Assembly (NCBI RefSeq): GCF_900113935.1
Contig: NZ_FORF01000006.1
Location: 1 to 64,000, forward strand
Source of the DNA: Aquamicrobium aerolatum DSM 21857
GTDB lineage: Bacteria > Pseudomonadota > Alphaproteobacteria > Rhizobiales > Rhizobiaceae
Direction: 5' to 3'
Length of the DNA stretch: 64,000 nucleotides
The first letter of the stretch is position 1. Each line of letters begins with the position of its first letter. Below are positions 1-8,501 of the stretch, in pieces. The notes beneath the pieces were generated by a model. It searched no databases. It had not been told where the DNA came from and worked only from the letters and a program-made list of their open reading frames with translations. The translations under genes and the position numbers were made by a program.

Positions 1-1176
<1,176 letters not shown>

Positions 1177-1344
1177 TGTAATATCCCTTTGGCACCATGG
1201 ATGCAGGTTGTGTCAGTGCGGGCGATTAGCGACTGACGCCACAAAAGACAAGCACTTTGTCGGAATCGATGACGATCGGGGTGCGAGGAGTGCACATCCC
1301 ACGCCTTTCGAGACGGACTTGCGCTTGCGCGCTGGAGTGCACCT

Positions 1345-1418
1345 TGGAGCGGGTAGCGGGAATCGAACCCGCGTATTCAGCTTGGAAGGCTGCTGCTCTA
1401 CCATTGAGCTATACCCGC
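1345..1418 (-). tRNA. tRNA-Gly (anticodon TCC)
   Basis: Read on the minus strand, the sequence folds as a cloverleaf beginning GCGGGTA and ending TACCCGC-TCCA, with the 3' CCA encoded. The anticodon loop contains TTCC, giving anticodon TCC, and the T-arm reads GGGTTCGATTCCC. It sits between tRNA-Tyr and tuf. Confidence 0.95.
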
Positions 1419-1440
1419 CTATCAAGGTTCCCTGGCGCAG

Positions 1441-1525
1441 TGGTGGAGGAAGTTGGATTTGAACCAACGAAGGCATAGCCAACGGATTTACAGTCCGTCC
1501 CCTTTAACCACTCGGGCATTCCTCC
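1441..1525 (-). tRNA. tRNA-Tyr (anticodon GTA)
   Basis: Minus-strand cloverleaf starting GGAGGAA and ending TTCCTCC-ACCA with encoded CCA. The anticodon loop gives GTA. The 85-nt length reflects the long variable arm expected of a class II tyrosine tRNA. It is the first member of the tRNA-Tyr, tRNA-Gly, tuf cluster. Confidence 0.95.
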
Positions 1526-1745
1526 GTACTGCGCCGGAACCATGTGACGAGGCACATGCGGGATGTCGTTGGCTTCGTTGAAGTTGCCGCCGACAATCTG
1601 GAGCGCCTTATGGCTTTCCGAACCGACGCTGTCAACACGCCTTGTGACTGTTTTGTGGAGTATTTTTGCTCTCGAGCGATTGTCTGCCCTACCCGGCGTT
1701 CGTCTTGCGCTGTTCACGGCCTTGCGAGCCGTCTATAGAGGGCTC

Positions 1746-2609
1746 ATGAAATCAGATGACAAATCCAGAACCCCCAAAGATAGCCACTATGCGCGTCTGC
1801 GCCGGGCCCACCGGGACACCACAGGCGACGCGTCGGCTCAATCAGGCAGACCGCGGCCACGCGTCATAGCAGGAGATCTGCCGACAGACGGGCTTGTGCG
1901 GCTCTATGGCCTGCACACGGTCCGCGCTGCGCTCGATAATCCGGCTCGCCGCATCAAGCGTCTTATGGTTACGCGCAATGCTCTGGCTCGTCTCGAGCTT
2001 GAAGAGGGCGCCAAGCTGCCCTTCCCCGTCGAAATGGTCGAACCTCGCGACATCGACCGGATCGTCGGCAGCGAAGCGGTTCATCAGGGTGCGCTTCTCG
2101 AAGCTCACCCGCTGAAGCCCAAACCGCTTTCGGCTTTGGGAGACGCGCAACTGGTTCTGGTGCTCGATCAGGTGACTGATCCACATAATGTTGGCGCGAT
2201 CATGCGCTCGGCAGTCGCATTCGGCGCGGGCGCGCTGATCACCACGTCCCGCCACAGCCCGGCCGAATCGGGAGTGCTTGCCAAATCCGCATCGGGCGCA
2301 TTGGAGCACATAGATCATATCGAGGTACGCAACCTTGCCGACGCGCTTGGCCAGCTGCACGACATCGGCTTCCAGACCATCGGGCTCGATTCGGAAGGCC
2401 CGGCCGAGCTCGAAAAGACGTTTGCCGCCGAGCGAATCGCGCTGGTTCTGGGCGCGGAAGGTAAGGGACTGCGCCAAAAGACTCGCGATACGGTCACCGC
2501 ACTCGCGCGCCTCGACATGCCCGGTGCGATTCGGTCTCTGAACGTGTCCAACGCCGCCGCCATCGCGCTGTATGCGGCCGGACGACACCTCACCACCTCG
2601 TCAAAATAA
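1746..2609 (+). CDS. rlmB: 23S rRNA (guanosine-2'-O-)-methyltransferase RlmB, TrmH/SpoU family
   Basis: S-adenosylmethionine-dependent 2'-O-ribose methyltransferase of the SPOUT (trefoil-knot) class. The family modifies a conserved guanosine of 23S rRNA. A substrate-binding domain occupies roughly residues 50-120. The three SpoU motifs follow: motif 1 with Asn148 and Arg154 (DPHNVGAIMRS), motif 2 LGAEGKGL near 235-242, and motif 3 SLNVSNAAAIALY near 264-276. The frame stays open upstream, but the ATG at 1746 gives 287 residues with the basic, poorly conserved N-terminus usual for alphaproteobacterial members, so I chose it. The upstream extension overlaps low-complexity leader sequence. Assignment to RlmB rather than another TrmH paralogue rests on domain layout. 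Confidence 0.9.
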   Translation: MKSDDKSRTPKDSHYARLRRAHRDTTGDASAQSGRPRPRVIAGDLPTDGLVRLYGLHTVRAALDNPARRIKRLMVTRNALARLELEEGAKLPFPVEMVEPRDIDRIVGSEAVHQGALLEAHPLKPKPLSALGDAQLVLVLDQVTDPHNVGAIMRSAVAFGAGALITTSRHSPAESGVLAKSASGALEHIDHIEVRNLADALGQLHDIGFQTIGLDSEGPAELEKTFAAERIALVLGAEGKGLRQKTRDTVTALARLDMPGAIRSLNVSNAAAIALYAAGRHLTTSSK

Positions 2610-2617
2610 GCCACACA

Positions 2618-2635
2618 GGGCAGGGTCCCCTGCCC
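2618..2635. terminator. Terminator-like hairpin between convergent genes
   Basis: GGGCAGG and CCTGCCC form a 7-bp GC-rich stem around a 4-nt loop, in the 42-nt gap between rlmB (+) and a small gene (-). There is no clear T-run on either side, so termination is only plausible. Confidence 0.4.
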
Positions 2636-2651
2636 GGACGCGCCAGACGTG

Positions 2652-2828
2652 TCAGACGAAACCGCCAATCTCTGTGATGCGGCGCAGATACAGCGCCAGC
2701 ATCACAAAACCCGCTGCGAGCGCCACGCCTTTCCAGTCGACATTTCCCCGTCGAAGCTCGCCAGCCAGTCGGACAAGCAGATAGAGCGTCGCCACCAGAA
2801 CTAGTGCAAACACAACCACTCGGATCAT
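2652..2828 (-). CDS. Small two-helix membrane protein of unknown function
   Basis: A 58-residue protein with two predicted membrane helices, about residues 3-20 and 35-50, joined by a short basic loop (ELRRGNVDWK). AGGAGG lies 9 nt before the ATG at 2828, a strong ribosome-binding site that favours translation even though the frame extends further upstream. It converges with rlmB across a hairpin. I do not recognise a family and no function is proposed. Confidence 0.6.
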   Translation of the reverse strand: MIRVVVFALVLVATLYLLVRLAGELRRGNVDWKGVALAAGFVMLALYLRRITEIGGFV

Positions 2829-3018
2829 CCGCTTGCCCCTCCTGCTGGAAATCGGTGCAATGCTGATGTGGTGCGCATGCGGAGCACTGCCAAGTCCCCG
2901 ATCTGCCAAATTGCCAACGCGTGCCGGCGCGACGCGTTCACGATCGTGGGAACCACGGGTATCATCCGGGCATTGATGCGCGTAGGCTTCACTCACGACG
3001 CAACGAAGGATCCGCACG

Positions 3019-3462
3019 ATGTCCTCACCGACGACTACGCAATCTGTGACCCTCACGCGGCGAGGGCTATTATGTGCAACTTCTGCGATGACGGCGTTGG
3101 CACTGGCGCCATGGCCGACCCTGGCCTTGGCAGCCGATCTTGATGTTGACGCCTTTCTGGCACTTTCAGAAAAACAGGTAGGACAATCAGGTCTGTCAAA
3201 AGACATCGCATCGGCAATGCTGAATGCCTACACGACCGTCGGCAAACGGGATGCGCTTGCAGCCTTAGCTGCGGGCAGCAACGATGCCGATCTGGCGAAC
3301 TCCATTGTCGCCTCCTGGTACACCGGCGAGTCGCCAGACCCCGACGCGCCACATGCTCTCGACTATACGGACATCCTGCTCTGGGACGCGATGGATTACT
3401 CCAAGCCCATGGGATATTGCGGCGGCGCCACAGGATATTGGGCCGAGCCGCCGGAAGCCTGA
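3019..3462 (+). CDS. Sugar/alcohol dehydrogenase small subunit (FAD-SLDH family), Tat-exported
   Basis: A 147-residue small subunit of the membrane-associated FAD dehydrogenase family that includes the sorbitol, fructose and FAD-glucose dehydrogenases. Residues 1-40 look like a twin-arginine signal (LTRRGLLCATSA, then an Ala-rich stretch). In this family the small subunit is a chaperone whose Tat signal carries the signal-less catalytic subunit to the periplasm. The C-terminal YCGGATGYWAEPPE region is typical of the family. AAGGA stands 8 nt before the ATG. The next gene, 48 nt downstream on the same strand, encodes the catalytic subunit. Confidence 0.85.
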   Translation: MSSPTTTQSVTLTRRGLLCATSAMTALALAPWPTLALAADLDVDAFLALSEKQVGQSGLSKDIASAMLNAYTTVGKRDALAALAAGSNDADLANSIVASWYTGESPDPDAPHALDYTDILLWDAMDYSKPMGYCGGATGYWAEPPEA

Positions 3463-3510
3463 TTCTGCCAGTTTCCGCCCCAGACAAAATCCAGGACAAG
3501 GAACTTTCCC

Positions 3511-5127
3511 ATGGCACAAGATATTTCGGTCGATGTTCTGATTATCGGCAGCGGCATCGCTGGCGCGCTTGCAGGCGCCAAGCTGGCAGGCAAGGGCCTG
3601 ACGGTCGCCTTTCTCGAAAGCGGCAAGCGAATCGAACGTAGCGATGCTGTGCAGACATTTTGGGACGCCGCGATCAAGGTTCCCGAATCGGCCTACCCGA
3701 ACGATCCGACTGCGCCGCACCCGCTCAGCCATCGGATTGGCGACTATTATCAGCAGATGGGTCCTGAGACGTTCAAGTCGACCTATATCAAGGTGGTGGG
3801 CGGCACGACCTGGCACTGGCTCGGTACCACGCTGCGCAACGTCCCGGCCGATTTCAAACTGAAATCGCTTTACGGCCATGCCGTCGACTGGCCGTTCGAC
3901 TATGACGCGCTCGAACCGTTCTATCTGGCGGCCGAACAGGAAATCGGCGTATCCGGCGACAATAACGAGGATCTCGGCTCGCCGCGCTCGGGAGACTTTC
4001 CGATGCCGGTGATTCCGATGACCTATCTCGACAAGCAATTCGCCAAAGCGCTGGAAGGATCAAAATACCAGGTCCGCTCAACGCCGCAAGGACGCAACTC
4101 CGTGGACCGTGAGGACCGCCCGCAATGTTGCGGCAGCGGTTCCTGCATACCGGTGTGCCCGGTCCAGGCCAAATATGACGCCACGGTGCATCTGGCGCAG
4201 GCTGAGGCGGCGGGTGCGGTGATCTACGATCAGACCACGGCGACCCGCCTCAATCTCGGAACGGACGGCCAGATTGCCTCGGTCGACTTCCGCCGCGCCG
4301 ATGGCAGCACGGGCACGGCGAAAGGGAAAGTGGTGGTCGTTGCAGCCCATGCCATCGAAACCCCGCGCCTGCTCCTCAATTCGGCACAGGAAGGGGCCGC
4401 AAACGGCATCGCCAACAGCTCCGACCAGGTCGGGCGCAATCTGATGGACCATCCGAGCAAGCTGAGCTGGGCTGAAACGCCGGAACCTGTCTGGCCCTAT
4501 CGTGGCCCGTTGTCGACATCGGGGATCGAAAACGTGCGCGATGGCGACTTCCGCAAGGAACGCGCCGCCTTCCGCATCGAAATCGGCAATGACGGTCACA
4601 ACTGGCCGACCGGCGCCCCCTTGTCGACCGCGGCTGCCCTCGCCAAGCAAGGCTTGCGCGGCGCTGAACTGGACGCAGCGATCAAAAAGGCAACGTCACG
4701 GCACATTCGCCTTGCATCGCTGGTCGAGCAGACGCCTGAAGCCGAGAACCGGGTGACGCTCGACCCGGACAAGCGCGATGCCAACGGCATGCCCCTGCCG
4801 CGCATTCATTACGACTATTCCGATTATACCCGCGCGGGACTCGACGCCGCGCAGCAGGCGCACGATGAAGTATTTGCTGCATTGGGCGCCACCAACATCA
4901 ACCATGCCAAGGACGTCAACGGATCGGGGCATGTCATCGGCACGGTACGCATGGGCACCGATGCTGCAAGCGCAGTGGTCGACGCCGATCTGCGCAGCTT
5001 CAACCACCACAATCTGTTCTTGCTTGGCTCCGGCACATTTCCGACCTCGGCGACAGCGAACCCGACCCTGACGATTGCCGCACTCTCGCTGCGCGCCGTC
5101 GACGCCATCGCTGGCACGGTCAAGTAG
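3511..5127 (+). CDS. FAD-dependent GMC-family sugar/alcohol dehydrogenase, catalytic subunit with predicted [3Fe-4S] site
   Basis: Glucose-methanol-choline oxidoreductase of 538 residues. The N-terminal Rossmann FAD site is GSGIAG near residues 14-19. Catalytic-region signatures lie near the C-terminus: GSGHVIGTVRMG, then SATANPTLT. Cys206, Cys207, Cys212 and Cys216 form CC-x4-C-x3-C, the spacing that binds a [3Fe-4S] cluster in the FAD-dependent glucose dehydrogenase complex, so electrons probably leave the flavin through iron-sulfur. The protein has no signal peptide of its own, consistent with hitch-hiking export with the small subunit. The usual multi-heme cytochrome c subunit is not adjacent. 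The substrate (glucose, sorbitol, fructose or another polyol) cannot be read from the sequence. Confidence 0.9.
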   Translation: MAQDISVDVLIIGSGIAGALAGAKLAGKGLTVAFLESGKRIERSDAVQTFWDAAIKVPESAYPNDPTAPHPLSHRIGDYYQQMGPETFKSTYIKVVGGTTWHWLGTTLRNVPADFKLKSLYGHAVDWPFDYDALEPFYLAAEQEIGVSGDNNEDLGSPRSGDFPMPVIPMTYLDKQFAKALEGSKYQVRSTPQGRNSVDREDRPQCCGSGSCIPVCPVQAKYDATVHLAQAEAAGAVIYDQTTATRLNLGTDGQIASVDFRRADGSTGTAKGKVVVVAAHAIETPRLLLNSAQEGAANGIANSSDQVGRNLMDHPSKLSWAETPEPVWPYRGPLSTSGIENVRDGDFRKERAAFRIEIGNDGHNWPTGAPLSTAAALAKQGLRGAELDAAIKKATSRHIRLASLVEQTPEAENRVTLDPDKRDANGMPLPRIHYDYSDYTRAGLDAAQQAHDEVFAALGATNINHAKDVNGSGHVIGTVRMGTDAASAVVDADLRSFNHHNLFLLGSGTFPTSATANPTLTIAALSLRAVDAIAGTVK

Positions 5128-5159
5128 GCTGCGTACGCGCCCTGCGATTACCGTCAATG

Positions 5160-5199
5160 AGCCTGCGCCCTGTATCCACATACCGGGTTCAGGCTTTTT
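5160..5199 (+). terminator. Rho-independent terminator after the dehydrogenase genes
   Basis: A long interrupted hairpin: AGCCTG (5160-5165), CCC, GTAT, loop CCAC, ATAC, GGG, CAGGCT (5190-5195), then a run of T ending at 5199. It begins 33 nt after the catalytic subunit stop codon. Confidence 0.65.
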
Positions 5200-5606
5200 G
5201 GCGGTATCAGCGCCCAGTGTGGCTCGATACCAGCCGATGAGCGGGGATTCAGGTCAACGCTGTCAGGAAATTGTGGTGGTGCAACCCCTGTTCTACCTCC
5301 ATCTCTCCGGTACGCATGCCAGCATGGACCAGCGCCTGCGCGCGGTCGAAACGTGGCTGTGCTCAGGCGATCCCCCAGAGCGCGCACCCGGCATGGGGGC
5401 GTTGAGCGCCATGTACGAGGCCTATCGCTTCACGTCTTCCTACAATTTCGATTTTGGTGCGCGTCCGCGCAATCACCATTACCGTCGCGCCCAGCTGACA
5501 CGGCCACAGACTCTCCAAAACGCCGGTATACGCTCTCGGCTCCTGAAATCGGCCGGAGCCGCACAAGATGGCTCGGTGCTCCCATACGGCAAATGTGCTT
5601 AACTGC
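5200..5606. other. Intergenic stretch with no gene I can support
   Basis: Open frames exist on both strands, for example a plus-strand frame running to 5602 and a minus-strand frame at 5363-5683. None has a convincing ribosome-binding site, recognisable domain or conserved composition. The 3' end leads into the promoter-like motif before the sigma factor gene. Confidence 0.5.
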
Positions 5607-5632
5607 GGGAACCTTTTCCTTGCCGCGACATC
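5607..5632 (+). promoter_or_regulatory. Putative ECF-sigma promoter upstream of the sigma factor gene
   Basis: GGGAACCTTT, 12 nt, then CATC. The GGAAC-type -35 is characteristic of ECF sigma factors. The same -35 decamer and the same -10-like CATC, at identical spacing, recur before the next gene (6331-6356). This suggests that the sigma factor transcribes itself and its neighbours. The element ends 25 nt before the start codon. Confidence 0.55.
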
Positions 5633-5657
5633 GCATGGGGTCAAAGGAGGACGTTTC

Positions 5658-6344
5658 ATGGCTTTGGCACAGGCTACGTCCACTCTCGACGAACCTGCCC
5701 TGATCCGCCTTGCGCAGGCGCGCGAGCCTGACGCGATCCGGACAATTATTACACGCTACAATCAGCGCCTCTATCGGCTCGCTCGCTCCATCACGCGCAA
5801 TGACGCCGATGCGGAAGATGTTGTTCAGGAAGCCTATCTGCACGCATTCAGGGCAATCGGCGGCTTCCGGGGCGAGGCGAGCTTGGCGACATGGCTCTCG
5901 CGGATCACGATCAATCAGGCGCTCGGTCGCCTCCGAAGAATGCGCCGACGAGAAAAGCTGAATGCCAGCCTTGGCTTCCAGCCCACTGCCTCCGTGATTC
6001 CATTTCCCGTCGCAACATCTACCGACGACCCCGAACGATCCATGGCACAGAAAGAGCTCCTGCAATTGGTGGAGAAGGCAAGCGACAATTTACCGGAAAT
6101 CTACCGTGTGGTCTTCGTCGCGCGCGTCATCGAGGGCTTGAGCGTTGAGGAGACCGCGCAGGTTCTGGATATCCTGCCAGCCACAGTGAAGTCGCGCCTT
6201 CATCGCGCACGTTTCCAGGTCAAGCGCGAAGTCGAAGCACGGATCGGCCCGCTGCTGCTTGACGCATTTCCTTTTGCGGGCGTGCGCTGCAGCCGCCTTA
6301 CGCAGGCTGTCCTCAATAAACTGGGGTTCCGGGAACCTTTATGA
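5658..6344 (+). CDS. ECF-type RNA polymerase sigma factor
   Basis: Extracytoplasmic-function sigma factor of 228 residues. Region 2 covers about residues 17-98, with the core-binding and -10 recognition segment DAEDVVQEAYLHAF and LATWLSRITINQA. Region 4 covers about 135-187, with the helix-turn-helix LSVEETAQVLDILPATVKSR. A C-terminal extension of about 40 residues beyond region 4 contains one Cys (211). AAGGAGG lies 7 nt before the ATG at 5658, which sets the start although the frame is open earlier. No anti-sigma gene is adjacent. The two following genes overlap or abut it and share its promoter motif, so they are probably its regulon. Confidence 0.92.
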   Translation: MALAQATSTLDEPALIRLAQAREPDAIRTIITRYNQRLYRLARSITRNDADAEDVVQEAYLHAFRAIGGFRGEASLATWLSRITINQALGRLRRMRRREKLNASLGFQPTASVIPFPVATSTDDPERSMAQKELLQLVEKASDNLPEIYRVVFVARVIEGLSVEETAQVLDILPATVKSRLHRARFQVKREVEARIGPLLLDAFPFAGVRCSRLTQAVLNKLGFREPL

Positions 6345-6356
6345 GCGGGCGCCATC
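6331..6356 (+). promoter_or_regulatory. Second putative ECF-sigma promoter, at the 3' end of the sigma gene
   Basis: GGGAACCTTT, 12 nt, then CATC, matching the element at 5607-5632 in both boxes and in spacing. It overlaps the last codons of the sigma factor gene and lies 51 nt before the DUF4142 start codon, so it could transcribe the DUF4142-cupredoxin pair on its own. Confidence 0.55.
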
Positions 6357-6406
6357 CAATCTCAGTCCCCCGCAAAACGCGAAGAAACGGGACGATGGAG
6401 GTTTCG

Positions 6407-6931
6407 ATGAAAAGTTATTTGATTGCAGGTGCCAGTGCGCTCTTGCTGGTCGCCACGGCCATCACTGCCCCTGCGCAGGTCAAACCGACTGATCCACAGA
6501 TCGCCCACATCGCCTACAGCGCCGGTGTCATTGACATCGAGACGGCCAAGCTAGCTCTGTCCAAATCCACCAACGATCAGGTCAAGGAGTTTGCCCAGTC
6601 GATGGTCGATGACCACCAGGCGGTCAATGAGCAGGCGCTCGCACTGGTTGAAAAGCTCGGCGTCACGCCGGAAGATAACGCAACCAGCCAGGCCCTTGTC
6701 ACCGCAGCTGATGCCAAGCGCGCGGAACTTGGCAAATTGGACGGCAGCGCATTCGATACAGCCTATGTCGCGAACGAGGTGGCCTATCACAAGCAGGTCA
6801 ACGAGGCGCTTGAAGCACTGCTGATTCCGTCGGCACAGGACGCTGAACTGAAGGCTTTGCTCGAAACGGGTCTCAAATTATTCCAAGGCCATCAGCAGCA
6901 TGCTGAACACGTCGCGGCAGAACTGAAATGA
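6407..6931 (+). CDS. DUF4142 family secreted protein
   Basis: A 174-residue exported protein. Residues 1-24 form a Sec-type signal peptide (KSYLIAGASALLLVATAITAPA). The remainder is the helical DUF4142 domain, ferritin-like in appearance, with the typical AQSMVDDHQAVNEQ and YHKQVNEAL segments and a C-terminal HQQHAEHVA histidine cluster. DUF4142 proteins are often periplasmic or outer-membrane-associated and of unknown biochemical role. ATGGAGG precedes the ATG at 6407. The stop codon overlaps the next start (ATGA), so the two are translationally coupled. Confidence 0.85.
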   Translation: MKSYLIAGASALLLVATAITAPAQVKPTDPQIAHIAYSAGVIDIETAKLALSKSTNDQVKEFAQSMVDDHQAVNEQALALVEKLGVTPEDNATSQALVTAADAKRAELGKLDGSAFDTAYVANEVAYHKQVNEALEALLIPSAQDAELKALLETGLKLFQGHQQHAEHVAAELK

Positions 6932-7263
6932 ACGCGCCCCATCTCAACCGCCGGCATCTCCTGATCTCAGGAGGTGCGGCACTGATCATCAGAGAGACAC
7001 CGGCGCGTGCGCATAACGGCGCCGTCCACGTCACGATCGAAGACCTCGTCTTTCTACCCGCCGAGATTGAGGTGAGAACGGGCGAAACCATCGAATGGGT
7101 CAACAAGGATCGCATGGCCCACACCGCAACTGTCAAAGGCGGCTGGGAAGTGATGATCCCCGCCGGCAAAACTGCCACGCGCGTTGCCGAAGCAGGTGAC
7201 AGCGTCGACTATTACTGCCGCTTTCATCCGAACATGAAAGGACGCATCACCATCGTGGCGTGA
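6928..7263 (+). CDS. Small type 1 copper protein (cupredoxin)
   Basis: A 111-residue periplasmic cupredoxin. The N-terminus has a short Tat-like signal with Arg8-Arg9 (NRRHLLISGGAAL) ending near ARA-H. The type 1 copper ligands are recognisable as His65 (MAHTATV), Cys97, His100 and Met103 (CRFHPNM), the plastocyanin/amicyanin pattern. Such proteins shuttle electrons or bind copper in the periplasm. It overlaps the DUF4142 gene by 4 nt and probably belongs to the ECF sigma regulon. Its electron donor or acceptor is not evident here. Confidence 0.88.
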   Translation: MNAPHLNRRHLLISGGAALIIRETPARAHNGAVHVTIEDLVFLPAEIEVRTGETIEWVNKDRMAHTATVKGGWEVMIPAGKTATRVAEAGDSVDYYCRFHPNMKGRITIVA

Positions 7264-7381
7264 GGCTACGCGAACTATCCGGATGAATTGATGATCAGCG
7301 AGGCAAATGGCGGTGAAGCGTAAAATGACATGCCGCCTGTAAAACAGGGCTGTTTTGGTTCACTGCTAAGTGCTTGAAAAA

Positions 7382-7457
<76 letters not shown>

Positions 7458-7588
7458 ATCACGACAAGCGAACTACCACAATTGGCCGTACTGTAAAGGG
7501 AAATCTGGCACTTTTCCGCAGCTTCCTTCCGGGGGCGGCGCATGCTACCGCTCTAGGCCCGATTTATCTAAAGCAGTTGTCACGATCC

Positions 7589-8362
7589 ATGCGCCTCAAG
7601 AATTCCGCGATCTGTTTCATTCACGCAGATACGCCAGATGCGCGCGATGCTGCCGTGCATCTGACGTCGCTCTACGGCAACACCGCAATGGAACAAGCCG
7701 ATGTGGTCGTCGCGCTCGGTGGCGACGGGTTCATGCTTCAGGCGATTCAGCAGAACATGAACAGCGGCCGCGCAATCTACGGAATGAACCGTGGAACGGT
7801 TGGGTTTCTGATGAACGAATACTCCGACACGGATCTGCGCGAGCGAATTGCAGCAGCTGTGGCCGAAACCATTCGCCCGCTGGTGATGGATGCCGAGACG
7901 GTCGACGGCCCCGTTGCGACAGCACGCGCAATAAATGAAGTGTCGCTGTTTCGTCAGTCCGCGCAGGCAGCGAAAGTCAGGATCACCATCGACGGCAAGG
8001 TGCGGCTGGACGAACTCGTCTGCGATGGCGTGATGGTCGCCTCCCCTGCCGGCTCCACCGCTTACAACCTCTCCGCTCAAGGACCGATCCTGCCGCTGGA
8101 TGCGCCGCTGCTGGCGCTGACGCCAGTCAGCCCGTTTCGTCCGCGACGCTGGCGCGGCGCGTTGCTACCCAACCATTCGGTTGTGCGTTTCGATATTCTC
8201 GAAACCGAAAAGCGGCCGGTCAACGCAGTCGCAGACCATGTCGAGGTACGGTCCGTCACCTCAGTGACGGTTCGGGAGTCCCGATCGCGCACCGTCACAT
8301 TGCTTTTCGACGAAAGCCACTCATGGGACGAGCGCATATTGAACGAACAGTTTCGGTATTGA
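7589..8362 (+). CDS. nadK: NAD kinase
   Basis: Phosphorylates NAD to NADP with ATP in the cytoplasm. The catalytic GGDG motif is at residues 44-47. The second conserved segment, [22 protein letters not shown], contains the NAD-binding region, and NEVSLFR supplies the conserved Asn-Glu. From the ATG at 7589 the protein has 257 residues, the usual length in this order. The open frame extends back across the tRNA-Thr gene, which excludes a much earlier start. No operon partner is apparent. Confidence 0.93.
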   Translation: MRLKNSAICFIHADTPDARDAAVHLTSLYGNTAMEQADVVVALGGDGFMLQAIQQNMNSGRAIYGMNRGTVGFLMNEYSDTDLRERIAAAVAETIRPLVMDAETVDGPVATARAINEVSLFRQSAQAAKVRITIDGKVRLDELVCDGVMVASPAGSTAYNLSAQGPILPLDAPLLALTPVSPFRPRRWRGALLPNHSVVRFDILETEKRPVNAVADHVEVRSVTSVTVRESRSRTVTLLFDESHSWDERILNEQFRY

Positions 8363-8501
8363 AATTGAGCTAAACGTAATCATATTGCGGCGTTATCGAC
8401 GCAAAATCCGCGTTTTATCGCATGCGCCGTTGACAATTTGCCTCTCGCGTCTTAACGCCACGGTTGGACGTTCGCGCCTCGCGTGAACTTGAAGGGCGCA
8501 T

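Noticed and set aside
2948-2974. GGGAACC followed by CATT, upstream of the dehydrogenase small subunit, as a third ECF promoter
   Set aside because: The spacing is one base longer and the TTT after GGGAACC is missing, so it does not match the other two closely enough.
5075-5602. Plus-strand open frame running from the end of the GMC gene into the gap
   Set aside because: Starts inside the GMC gene, crosses a convincing terminator and has no recognisable domain.
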